DNA of 23,921 nucleotides from Eubacterium sp. UBA3782 (GCA_002368795.1 DFFG01000080.1:1410-25330); one strand, 5' to 3'; positions 1 through 6,544 are shown, counted from the stretch's first letter. Notes: generated by a model not told the origin, from the letters alone. Translations and numbers: made by a program.

Positions 1-2169
1 TGCTCCGAGATCTACTATGACAGAGGAGAGGCCTACGGCTGCGGAAAGCCGGACTGCCATCCCGGCTGCGACTGCGACCGTTACATGGAGGTCTGGAACA
101 TCGTCTTCTCTCAGTTCAACAATGACGGACACGGCAATTACTCCGACCTGGAGCACAAGAACATCGATACCGGCATGGGCCTGGAGCGTCTGGCTGTCGC
201 TGTTCAGGAGGTCGGCTCCATCTTTGATGTTGACACCATCAAGGCACTGCGTGATGAAGTCTGCCATCTTGCCGGCGACATCGCCTATGGCGTACCGGGC
301 AGCGAGGACAGCGACGTTTCCGTCCGTATCATCACGGATCATACCCGTTCCGCGACCTTTATGATCTCTGACGGCATCATGCCTTCCAACGAGGGCAGAG
401 GCTACGTCCTGCGCCGGATCATCCGCCGGGCCGTCCGTCATGGCAGAAAGCTTGGCATTTCCGGCTCCTTCCTGCCGACACTGGCGGTCAACGTCATCGA
501 AGGCTCCAAGGGCGGCTATCCCGAGCTTGAGGAGAAGAAGGATTTCATCCTGAACGTCATCCGTCAGGAGGAGGATAAATTCGAGAAGACCTTCGAGCAG
601 GGTCTGGAGATCCTTAAGGGAATGGAGGAGAAGCTGACCGCATCCGGAAACACACAGCTTTCCGGCGAGGATGCTTTCCGCCTGTACGATACCTTTGGAT
701 TCCCGGTGGATTCCACCATGGAGATCCTGGCTGAGAAGGGCCTGACCGTTGACGAGGAGGGCTTCCATGCTGCCATGAAGAAGCAGCGTGAGATGGCCAG
801 AAAAGCCCGGAAGACCACCAACTATATGGGCGCTGATGCGACCGTCTATGAGGATATGGATCCGGCCCTCAATACCGAATTCAACGGCTATGACCGTCTG
901 ACTTCCGAGGCAAAGATCATCGCCATGGCCGAGCTGCATTCCGCCAGCGAGGATGAGGAGAATGCGGTCTGCGACGCACTTGCCGATGGCATGACCGGTG
1001 CCATCATCACCGATGTGACCCCCTTCTATGGAACCATGGGCGGACAGATCGGCGACAAGGGCATCATCACCACAAAGGACGGCGAGTTCTGTGTGGAGGA
1101 TACCCTGCATGTGGCAGGAAACAAGGTCGCTCATGTGGGACGCGTCACCAGAGGCATGCTGAAGGTCGGCGATACCGCCTGCCTGTCTGTCGACGAGAAG
1201 AACCGGATGGCCACCTGCCGCAATCATTCCGCGACCCATCTGCTGCAGAAGGCTCTTCGTGAAGTCCTGGGCACTCATGTCGAGCAGGCCGGTTCCTATC
1301 AGGATGCCGGACGCACCCGTTTCGACTTCAGCCACTTCCAGGCAATGACTACAGAGGAGCTCCGCCAGGTCGAGGATCTTGTCAATGAGAAGATCCAGGA
1401 GGGTCTGGATGTTGTGACCCAGGTCATGGGACTGGATGAGGCAAAGAAGAGTGGTGCCATGGCCCTGTTTGGTGAGAAGTACGGCGATTCCGTCCGCGTG
1501 GTAAAGATGGGAGAGTTCTCCACCGAGCTTTGCGGCGGTACCCACGTGCGCAACACCAGCCAGATCGGCCAGTTCAAGATCGTATCCGAAAACGGCGTAG
1601 CTGCCGGCGTCCGCCGTATCGAAGCGCTGACCGGCGACAACGTCCGCGCATATTATCAGAACATGGAAGGACAGCTGCTCGAGGCAGCCGCCCTGCTCAA
1701 GGCATCCCCCGCAACACTGGCAGAGCACATCCGCCGTCTGCAGGAGGAGCTGAAGGCACTGAAGAACGAGAACGAGTCCCTAAAGAACAAAGAGGCGCAG
1801 AACGCCCTCGGCGATGTCATGAACAATGTCGTCGACGTCAACGGCGTACCGATCCTGGCAGCATCCGTCAAGGGCGTAGACATGAACGAGCTTCGGAGCC
1901 TTGGCGATGAACTGAAGACCAAGCTGGCCGGCGGCGTCATCCTGCTTGCTTCTGACAAGGACGGAAAGGTCAGCCTGATGTGCATGGTCTCCGACAAGGC
2001 AATGGCAAATGGCGCACATGCCGGAAACATCATCAAGCAGGCTGCAGCCATCGTAGGCGGAGGCGGCGGCGGACGTCCCAATATGGCACAGGCCGGCGGC
2101 AAAAAGCCTGAGAAGATCGGCGAGATGATCGGCAAGGTACCGGAGATCGTCGGCGGAATGCTGAAATAA
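1..2169 (+). CDS. alaS: Alanine--tRNA ligase, 5'-truncated by window edge
   Basis: This cytoplasmic enzyme charges tRNA-Ala with alanine and edits mischarged Ser/Gly. The frame is open from base 1, so the gene begins upstream. About 722 codons are present of the usual ~880, with the first ~155 residues missing. The visible part starts in the class II catalytic core (CSEIYYDRG) and continues through a Cys-rich insert (CGKPDCHPGCDCDRY) typical of Firmicute AlaRS. The editing domain shows both zinc-ligand motifs: HSATH at codons 409-413 and CGGTH at 511-515. A coiled stretch and a C-terminal DHHA1 domain with the Gly-rich GGGGGGRPNMAQAGG follow. The in-frame ATG at 85 is internal to the catalytic domain and is not a start. 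No clear terminator separates it from the rpsU promoter. Confidence 0.97.
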   Translation, partial: CSEIYYDRGEAYGCGKPDCHPGCDCDRYMEVWNIVFSQFNNDGHGNYSDLEHKNIDTGMGLERLAVAVQEVGSIFDVDTIKALRDEVCHLAGDIAYGVPGSEDSDVSVRIITDHTRSATFMISDGIMPSNEGRGYVLRRIIRRAVRHGRKLGISGSFLPTLAVNVIEGSKGGYPELEEKKDFILNVIRQEEDKFEKTFEQGLEILKGMEEKLTASGNTQLSGEDAFRLYDTFGFPVDSTMEILAEKGLTVDEEGFHAAMKKQREMARKARKTTNYMGADATVYEDMDPALNTEFNGYDRLTSEAKIIAMAELHSASEDEENAVCDALADGMTGAIITDVTPFYGTMGGQIGDKGIITTKDGEFCVEDTLHVAGNKVAHVGRVTRGMLKVGDTACLSVDEKNRMATCRNHSATHLLQKALREVLGTHVEQAGSYQDAGRTRFDFSHFQAMTTEELRQVEDLVNEKIQEGLDVVTQVMGLDEAKKSGAMALFGEKYGDSVRVVKMGEFSTELCGGTHVRNTSQIGQFKIVSENGVAAGVRRIEALTGDNVRAYYQNMEGQLLEAAALLKASPATLAEHIRRLQEELKALKNENESLKNKEAQNALGDVMNNVVDVNGVPILAASVKGVDMNELRSLGDELKTKLAGGVILLASDKDGKVSLMCMVSDKAMANGAHAGNIIKQAAAIVGGGGGGRPNMAQAGGKKPEKIGEMIGKVPEIVGGMLK

Positions 2170-2181
2170 TTATTTTTCTGC

Positions 2182-2210
2182 TTGACGAAGCACATGAATC
2201 TGAATATAAT
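2182..2210 (+). promoter_or_regulatory. Sigma-A type promoter of rpsU
   Basis: TTGACG (2182-2187) and a perfect TATAAT (2205-2210) lie 17 bp apart in the alaS-rpsU gap. Transcription should start near 2217. It uncouples rpsU from alaS. Confidence 0.85.
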
Positions 2211-2234
2211 TAAAAAGGTGCAAAAATACCCAAA

Positions 2235-2263
2235 CAGTTGTATTTAGCACAATCTTACAACTG
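2235..2263 (+). promoter_or_regulatory. Leader hairpin abutting the rpsU Shine-Dalgarno
   Basis: CAGTTGTA (2235-2242) pairs perfectly with TACAACTG (2256-2263) around a 13-nt loop. It ends where the purine-rich SD GGAGGGAGG (2263-2271) begins. It could tune S21 translation by stacking on or sequestering the ribosome-binding site. The fold is seen in the sequence; the function is inferred. Confidence 0.5.
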
Positions 2264-2285
2264 GAGGGAGGTTAGGTTTGGGCAT

Positions 2286-2462
2286 ATGGCTAATGTAATC
2301 GTAAAAGAAAACGAGACATTGGATAGCGCTTTACGTAGATTTAAACGCAGCTGCGCAAAAGCTGGTATTCAGCAGGAGATCCGTAAGAGAGAGCATTACG
2401 AGAAACCGAGTGTTCGCCGCAAAAAGAAATCCGAAGCTGCCAGAAAGCGTAAATATAATTAA
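2286..2462 (+). CDS. rpsU: 30S ribosomal protein S21
   Basis: S21 is a small basic protein of the 30S subunit, near the 3' end of 16S rRNA, that promotes initiation. The 58-residue product starts MANVIVKENETLDSALRRF and ends in the Lys/Arg-rich tail KKKSEAARKRKYN, matching the family along its full length. A longer frame could begin with TTG at 2238, but its extra 16 residues do not belong to S21 and the SD at 2263-2271 fits ATG 2286. The gene is monocistronic, with a consensus promoter at 2182-2210 and a strong terminator 11 bp after the stop. Confidence 0.97.
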   Translation: MANVIVKENETLDSALRRFKRSCAKAGIQQEIRKREHYEKPSVRRKKKSEAARKRKYN

Positions 2463-2473
2463 TGCACACATGG

Positions 2474-2513
2474 GAAGCTCTCACAGTACAAACTGTGAGA
2501 GCTTCTTTTTTTT
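2474..2513 (+). terminator. Rho-independent terminator of rpsU
   Basis: A perfect 14-bp stem (2474-2487 with 2492-2505) has an ACAA tetraloop and is followed by eight T residues (2506-2513). The T-tract also starts the repeat array that follows. Confidence 0.95.
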
Positions 2514-2806
2514 GATGAGTGTTTGCTGACCCGCCCATATTCTGCCAGGGCGCAGCTCTGGCAGAATATGGGCGGAACAGCAAACACAACAATAATGAGC
2601 AGGGAGGGCAAATGCCCGGACTGCGAATTATTGAAGCGATGCGAGAGTGCGGAGCACGGAGCAGCGCGGCTCATCAAAAAAAGTAAAATGCTGACCCGGC
2701 CAGGTTTGCCAGGGCGCAGCTCTGGCAGAACATGGGCGGAACAGCAAACACTCATCAAAAAAGTAAAAATGCTGACCCGGCGAGATGCGGGAGTGCGGAG
2801 CACGAA
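2508..2806. repeat. Compound inverted/direct repeat array
   Basis: This stretch has no convincing gene and is built almost wholly from repeats. Hairpin 1 (2521-2585) has an 8-bp outer stem and a perfect 18-bp inner stem (2531-2548 with 2558-2575). Hairpin 2 (2591-2632) pairs AATAAT/ATTATT, GCAG/CTGC and GGGC/GCCC. A 45-nt unit at 2543-2587 recurs at 2707-2751 with one mismatch. A ~31-nt unit beginning CTCATCAAAAAA recurs at 2670-2700 and 2751-2781. AGTGCGGAGCACG occurs at 2646-2658 and 2792-2804. In addition, 2508-2528 is an exact inverted copy of 2742-2762. The weak open frames across it are translations of repeats. It may be a decayed miniature element or a shuffled set of hairpins; no known family was recognised. 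Confidence 0.8.
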
Positions 2807-2819
2807 CTAAGGAAAAATA

Positions 2820-3686
2820 ATGAGCAGTAGAAAATATATCACAGCTAAATATTCTGTCCCTGTGCATGGCTGCGCTTTGCCTGCCGGGTCCTTTCGGATC
2901 GCCTTTCTCTCGGACCTTCACAATGCCTGCAGCGAGGCAGAGACAAGGGAGATCCTGTCCAGGATCGCCAGGGAAAAGCCGGATCTGATCCTTTGCGGAG
3001 GGGATATGATCGTCGCCAGAAACCGGCAGCCGGTGAATGCGGCAGCCCGGTTTATGAAACGGCTGTCTTCCCGCATGCCGGTATATCTGGGGACCGGGAA
3101 TCATGAATACCGCGCAAGGATCTATCCTGAGGTCTACGGGGATATGTATGAGCAGTACAGAGCCCTGCTTGCGGATACAAAAGTGGTGTTCCTAGAGGAT
3201 TCCTATGCAGATGTGGATGTGCCTCTGCACGGAAGACCGGAGGAGAAAAACGAGGGAACTGCAGCTTCCGGGAACACATCCGGCACGATCCCTGTGCGGA
3301 TTTTGGGTTTTGACCTGCCGGCGGAATACTACAGCAGATTCCGGCGTCATACCCTGGATGTGGAGACGATGCGGGAGCATATCGGAAGCCCGGATCCCGA
3401 GAGAGTGAATATACTGCTTGCCCACAATCCGCGGTATATGGATACCTACATGGACTGGGGAGCAGACTTGGTGCTCTGCGGCCATTATCATGGCGGCATG
3501 GTCCGGCTGTGGGGACACAGAGGGCTGGTCTCGCCGGACCTCGTTCCCTTTTCCGGCAAGTGCTATGGCCACTTTGAGAAGGGGGAAAGCCATGCGATCG
3601 TGACCTCCGGCTGCGGAGAGCACACGGTCCCGATCCGCATCCACAATCCCAGAGAGATCGTTTCGGCAGAGATACGGATCTGCTGA
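2820..3686 (+). CDS. Calcineurin-like metallophosphoesterase (YkuE-like)
   Basis: This 288-residue protein has a full set of metallophosphoesterase metal-site motifs: D32 and H34 in SDLHN, GGD at 60-62, GNHE at 93-96, AHNP from 201 and GHYHGG at 221-226. The family hydrolyses phosphoesters at a two-metal centre; related YkuE/YaeI-type proteins act on cell-surface or lipid substrates. The substrate cannot be read from the sequence. There is no signal peptide or transmembrane segment, so it is probably cytoplasmic. ATG 2820 follows AAGG at 2809-2812. It lies alone between a repeat array and a long palindrome, with no clear promoter of its own. Its start context AATAATGAGCAG is duplicated at 2591-2602 in the repeat array. 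Confidence 0.88.
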   Translation: MSSRKYITAKYSVPVHGCALPAGSFRIAFLSDLHNACSEAETREILSRIAREKPDLILCGGDMIVARNRQPVNAAARFMKRLSSRMPVYLGTGNHEYRARIYPEVYGDMYEQYRALLADTKVVFLEDSYADVDVPLHGRPEEKNEGTAASGNTSGTIPVRILGFDLPAEYYSRFRRHTLDVETMREHIGSPDPERVNILLAHNPRYMDTYMDWGADLVLCGHYHGGMVRLWGHRGLVSPDLVPFSGKCYGHFEKGESHAIVTSGCGEHTVPIRIHNPREIVSAEIRIC

Positions 3687-3871
3687 CAGAATTTAGCGGC
3701 CGCGCTAAGTTTGTCATGCAAAAGCATTCTGGAGGGAACATCCGCAGCGCTGGTTCTTGGAGGAATCTGTTTATAGATTCCGACGTAGAACCACTGCGCG
3801 AGGACCGAGTGGGAGCGCTTCCCGGAAGAATGCTTATGCATGGCAGGCAAAGCACGGCCGCTGAATTCTGT
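3686..3871. repeat. 186-bp rod-like imperfect palindrome (MITE or structured RNA)
   Basis: The two ends are complementary over 17 bp (3686-3702 with 3855-3871, one G-U in RNA). A second arm pairs 3715-3729 with 3828-3842 (14 of 15), then GGGAA 3734-3738 with TTCCC 3819-3823. The tip is a hairpin: GGTTCT 3752-3757 with AGAACC 3787-3792, and GGAATCT 3762-3768 with AGATTCC 3775-3781. Between arm and tip is an asymmetric bubble (3739-3751 versus 3793-3818). Its 3' side can form a small GCGC/GCGC hairpin. The outer stem begins at the last base of the phosphoesterase stop codon. There is no T-tract, so it is not a plain terminator. No convincing gene lies within it. Confidence 0.75.
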
Positions 3872-3896
3872 TCTGGCAGGCCGGTGCAGCCGCCTG

Positions 3897-3925
3897 TTGA
3901 CATTTTCCGCAAGATATAGTAGAAG
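3897..3925 (+). promoter_or_regulatory. Possible promoter of the scpAB operon
   Basis: A perfect -35 TTGACA (3897-3902) is followed after 17 bp by TAGAAG (3920-3925), a 4-of-6 match to TATAAT. It lies about 50 bp upstream of scpA. The weak -10 keeps this tentative. Confidence 0.4.
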
Positions 3926-3977
3926 TAATAGAGTATCTGCACTAAATAACTGATTCTCTGAAAGTGAACGGACGATC

Positions 3978-4793
3978 GTGGCGATTGAGGTTAAACTGCA
4001 GGCGTTTGAAGGTCCTCTGGATCTGCTTCTGCATCTGATCGATAAAAATAAAATAGATATCTATGATATTCCGATCTCAGAGATCACGGAACAGTATCTG
4101 GCCTATGTGCGGGAGATGGACCGTGAGGATATGGATGTGACCAGTGAGTTTATGGTCATGGCGGCCACGCTGATCGATATCAAGTGCAGGATGCTGCTTC
4201 CCCGTGAGGTCAATGAGGAGGGGGAGGAGCAGGACCCCAGAGCAGATCTGGTCCAGCAGCTGCTGGAATACAAGGAGTACAAGGCGATCTCCGCACGGCT
4301 GAGGGAATGGATGGAGAGAGCGGGAGATGTGGTGACCCGGAAGCAGAATCTTCCGGACGAGGTTGCCTCCTACCGGCCGCCTGCCGACCCAGACGAGCTG
4401 CTTTCCGGAGTTACGCTGAACCGGCTGCACGAGATCTTTACCTTTGTCATGAAGCGGCAGGAGGACAAGATCGATCCGATCCGAAGCCGGTTTGGGCATA
4501 TCGAGAAGGAGGAGGTCTCTCTTCCGGACAAACTGGATTATGTGGAGATTCTTACCAGAAAGAAACGGCGTGTTTCCTTCCGAAATCTTCTGGAAAAACA
4601 GAGCGGACGGATGCAGATCGTGGTGACCTTCCTGGCCGTTCTGGAGCTGATGAAGCTAGGAAAAATAAGGGTATCCCAGGAAGAGACCTTTGGAGATATC
4701 GATATCGAGTCCATGGAGGACGAGAACGAGAGCACGCTGGTCAGCGAGAGCTACCGCGAGGGCGAAGGCTCCGGTGCTGCGGATCTTTACTGA
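3978..4793 (+). CDS. scpA: Segregation and condensation protein A (kleisin)
   Basis: ScpA bridges the heads of the SMC dimer and, with ScpB, forms the condensin-like complex that compacts and segregates the chromosome. The 271-residue product opens with the family signature FEGPLDLLLHLI (from residue 9), followed by KIDIYDIPISEITEQYL. The acidic, charged middle is typical, and the C-terminal winged-helix segment (FLAVLELMKLGKIRVSQEE) contacts the SMC head. The start is GTG 3978; an ATG is not available close by and the N-terminus matches the family from there. The SD is weak. scpB follows 28 bp after the stop. Confidence 0.95.
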   Translation: MAIEVKLQAFEGPLDLLLHLIDKNKIDIYDIPISEITEQYLAYVREMDREDMDVTSEFMVMAATLIDIKCRMLLPREVNEEGEEQDPRADLVQQLLEYKEYKAISARLREWMERAGDVVTRKQNLPDEVASYRPPADPDELLSGVTLNRLHEIFTFVMKRQEDKIDPIRSRFGHIEKEEVSLPDKLDYVEILTRKKRRVSFRNLLEKQSGRMQIVVTFLAVLELMKLGKIRVSQEETFGDIDIESMEDENESTLVSESYREGEGSGAADLY

Positions 4794-4821
4794 GACTGAA
4801 TATAGGGAAGATACGGTACAG

Positions 4822-5499
4822 ATGAGCGAAGAAGAGAAGATCCTGTTTCGTCAGGTCGAACTGCAGGAGACGGTCGACCGTTCCGACAGGGAGGAACTGG
4901 CGAAATATAATAAAGAAGAGTACAGTATACCGGAGGATGATTCCTGGGAGGAAGAGGCGGCAGTCGAGGCGATCCTTTTTGCGATGGGAGATTCGGTCGA
5001 ACTGTCAAAGCTGGCAGCTGCCATCCAGAGGACACCTGCCCAGACCCAGAAGGCCATCGACCGGCTGAAGGTCAAATACGACGATCCCCATTCCGGGATC
5101 AAGCTGCTGGATCTGAACGGAGCGTATCAGCTCTGCACAAAGAAGCAGTATTATGAAAATCTGATCATTATTGCCAAGCAGCCGAAAAAACCGGCGCTGA
5201 CCGATGTTGTGCTGGAAACGCTGTCCATCATCGCTTACAAGCAGCCGGTCACCAAGGCACAGATCGAGAGCATCCGCGGCGTCAGTTCGGATCATGCAGT
5301 CAACAAGCTGATGGAATATGAGCTGGTCGAGGAGGTCGGACGGCTGAATGTTCCCGGACGGCCGATCCTGTTTGGGACGACGGAGCGTTTTCTGCGGTAT
5401 TTCGGTGTGGATTCCACGGAGCATCTGCCGGAGCTTTCTCCGGTCCAGATCGAGGATTTCCGTGCAGAAGCCGAGGCCGAGGTCATGGTCGACGTATAA
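4822..5499 (+). CDS. scpB: Segregation and condensation protein B
   Basis: ScpB dimerises through winged helices and binds the ScpA linker in the SMC-ScpAB complex. The 225-residue product contains the core EAAVEAILFAMGDSVELSKL and the conserved second winged helix (LETLSIIAYKQPVTKAQIE, then IRGVSSDHAVNKL and GRPILFGTTERFLRYFG). ATG 4822 was chosen because it follows scpA and has AGGGAAG upstream; the frame stays open back to 4690 inside scpA, but those residues overlap the kleisin C-terminus and are not ScpB-like. The start gives an acidic ~45-residue N-terminal extension before the usual core, so a later start cannot be fully excluded. Confidence 0.93.
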   Translation: MSEEEKILFRQVELQETVDRSDREELAKYNKEEYSIPEDDSWEEEAAVEAILFAMGDSVELSKLAAAIQRTPAQTQKAIDRLKVKYDDPHSGIKLLDLNGAYQLCTKKQYYENLIIIAKQPKKPALTDVVLETLSIIAYKQPVTKAQIESIRGVSSDHAVNKLMEYELVEEVGRLNVPGRPILFGTTERFLRYFGVDSTEHLPELSPVQIEDFRAEAEAEVMVDV

Positions 5500-5504
5500 A
5501 AAAA

Positions 5505-5533
5505 TTGTCAAATCATCTGTGTTGGATTATCAT
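5505..5533 (+). promoter_or_regulatory. Promoter downstream of scpB
   Basis: TTGTCA (5505-5510) and TATCAT (5528-5533), each 5 of 6 to consensus, are separated by exactly 17 bp. The site starts six bases after the scpB stop. It should drive the small gene at 5567. Confidence 0.75.
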
Positions 5534-5566
5534 AGAGTAAAAGTACCATTAAAAAGGAGAAACAGG

Positions 5567-5818
5567 ATGCTTGAATTTCGTTATGATACACAGCTGCTGA
5601 TCGACGGGCAGGATCTGGATGAGGATGAGATCGCGGATTACATCACAGAGCATTTCAAGGGCGACAGCCTGATCTGCTGCGGTGACGAGGAAATGATCAA
5701 GATCCATTTCCATACGAACGAGCCGTGGCTGGTGCTGGAATACGGCCGAACCCTTGGCGAGATCTACGATATCGTCGTGGAGGATATGGACCGTCAGACC
5801 AGAGGACTGAAGGGCTGA
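5567..5818 (+). CDS. Small stand-alone protein like the FakA/YloV C-terminal region
   Basis: The 83-residue product begins MLEFRYDTQLLIDGQDLDE and contains GDSLICCGDEEMIKIHFHTNEP and LEYGRTLGEIYDIVVEDMDRQ in overlapping order. This resembles the part of YloV/FakA-type (DAK-like) proteins that reads roughly gdS-vvvgd-d-vKvHvHtn-P followed by G-i--i-ieNM--Q. In FakA that region lies outside the nucleotide-binding kinase domain and is associated with partner or fatty-acid-binding-protein function. No kinase domain is present here, so catalysis is unlikely. ATG 5567 has a strong SD (AAGGAG near 5554-5559). The gene is monocistronic with its own promoter. Family resemblance is from memory; the role is unknown. 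Confidence 0.7.
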   Translation: MLEFRYDTQLLIDGQDLDEDEIADYITEHFKGDSLICCGDEEMIKIHFHTNEPWLVLEYGRTLGEIYDIVVEDMDRQTRGLKG

Positions 5819-5882
5819 AGCGAAAGCGGAGAATAATCTGCCGGAAATATTCAGGCGGTATTAAAAAAAATACAGTTTTTTG

Positions 5883-5911
5883 TTAACCTCCGAATTCTTC
5901 TGTGCTATACT
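5883..5911 (+). promoter_or_regulatory. Extended -10 promoter in the 5819-6132 gap
   Basis: TTAACC (5883-5888), a 17-bp spacer and TATACT (5906-5911) preceded by TGC give an extended -10. Predicted start is near 5918. It either makes a short RNA ending at the terminator at 5959-6011 or is the distal promoter of the DUF6110 gene. Confidence 0.65.
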
Positions 5912-5958
5912 GTTTGAGTAATTTAACAGAAGAAACCGAGACAGAAATAATCATGCAG

Positions 5959-6011
5959 AGCCAGTGAAGCAGGCATGAAAAATCAGTATGCCGGCTGCTG
6001 GCTTTGTTTTT
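5959..6011 (+). terminator. Terminator-like hairpin (attenuator or small-RNA end)
   Basis: AGCCAG (5959-5964) pairs with CTGGCT (5998-6003), an inner GCAGGCAT/ATGCCGGC helix extends it with a bulge, and TTTGTTTTT follows. It lies ~45 bases after the predicted start of the 5883-5911 promoter, so it would end a transcript of roughly 95 nt unless read through into the gene at 6133. Confidence 0.7.
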
Positions 6012-6020
6012 CACCGATAG

Positions 6021-6049
6021 TTAGCATATGCTAATATTAGTTATATATA
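6021..6049 (+). promoter_or_regulatory. Perfect 14-bp palindrome over a second candidate promoter
   Basis: TTAGCATATGCTAA (6021-6034) is a perfect palindrome. Its first half doubles as a -35 (TTAGCA) 17 bp ahead of TATATA (6044-6049). A dimeric regulator bound there would block this promoter. The rest of the gap (6050-6115) is a leader with a loose GCCGCA/TGCGGC hairpin before the SD. Confidence 0.45.
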
Positions 6050-6132
6050 TCTGCCCGGGTTTCCTTTCGGCAGCCGCAAAATGAAAAAGGATTTTTAGCT
6101 GCGGCGCCGTTACGATTAAGGAGGACAGAAAA

Positions 6133-6396
6133 ATGAGTGTTGCAGGAAAAATCGCATTGTTTGTCGGCGGTACACTGTTTGGCTCTGCCGGACTCAGGAT
6201 CCTGGGCAGCAAAGATGCCCGCAAGGTCTATACGCATGCGGCAGCAGCTGTGCTGCGCTGCAGAGACGAGGTGATGCGTGAGGCGGAGAATATTCAGGAG
6301 GGCTGCTCCGACATACTGGCTGATGCAAGGGCGATCAACGAAGAAAGAGTTGCTGCCGAAGAAGCCAGTGTGATCGAAGACAGTGTAAAGGCATGA
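6133..6396 (+). CDS. Small DUF6110-like protein
   Basis: The 87-residue product has a glycine-rich hydrophobic N-terminus (MSVAGKIALFVGGTLFGSAG), then SKDARKVYTHAAAAVLRC and an amphipathic, acidic helical tail ending EEASVIEDSVKA. The pattern FVGGTLFG-AG---L-SKDA-K-YTH--AAVLRC matches, from memory, the DUF6110 family of clostridia, whose members often sit beside metal-transport P-type ATPases; its biochemical role is unknown. The single hydrophobic segment suggests a membrane-associated protein. SD AAGGAGG (6117-6123) fits ATG 6133. Its stop overlaps the ATG of an HMA2-like remnant (ATGA at 6393-6396), which supports the metal-transport context. Confidence 0.7.
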   Translation: MSVAGKIALFVGGTLFGSAGLRILGSKDARKVYTHAAAAVLRCRDEVMREAENIQEGCSDILADARAINEERVAAEEASVIEDSVKA

Positions 6397-6544
6397 GGTT
6401 CCTGATCCTGCATGAAAGCAAAGGCCGTGTCCGGCTGTTTCTGCGCTGATGCATAATAGTTCGACGCTGCTGCTTGGGCTGGAGTGCCTGAAACCGCTTT
6501 TATATGGCCAGGATGTGCAGGAGGGTGCGCTGCATACCGGTTAA
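6393..6544 (+). pseudogene. Remnant of an HMA2-type heavy-metal-associated gene
   Basis: ATG 6393 overlaps the stop of the DUF6110-like gene. It encodes MRFLILHESKGRVRLFLR before TGA at 6447. LHESKGRVRL is very like the start of HMA2 domains, which open clostridial heavy-metal P-type ATPases and small HMA2 proteins. A second frame begins at ATG 6449, overlapping that stop, and encodes 31 residues containing GLECLKPLLYGQDVQEGALHTG before TAA at 6542. This could be a later part of the same protein joined after deletion and frameshift. The two fragments together are far below the ~100 or more residues of a working HMA2 unit. Two tiny coupled peptides are a less likely reading. Confidence 0.5.

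Noticed and set aside
85..87. ATG at 85 as the alaS start
   Set aside because: The same frame encodes conserved AlaRS core residues from base 1.
2523..2810. 95-codon open frame across the repeat array
   Set aside because: Its protein consists of translated nucleotide repeats, with no SD and no family resemblance.
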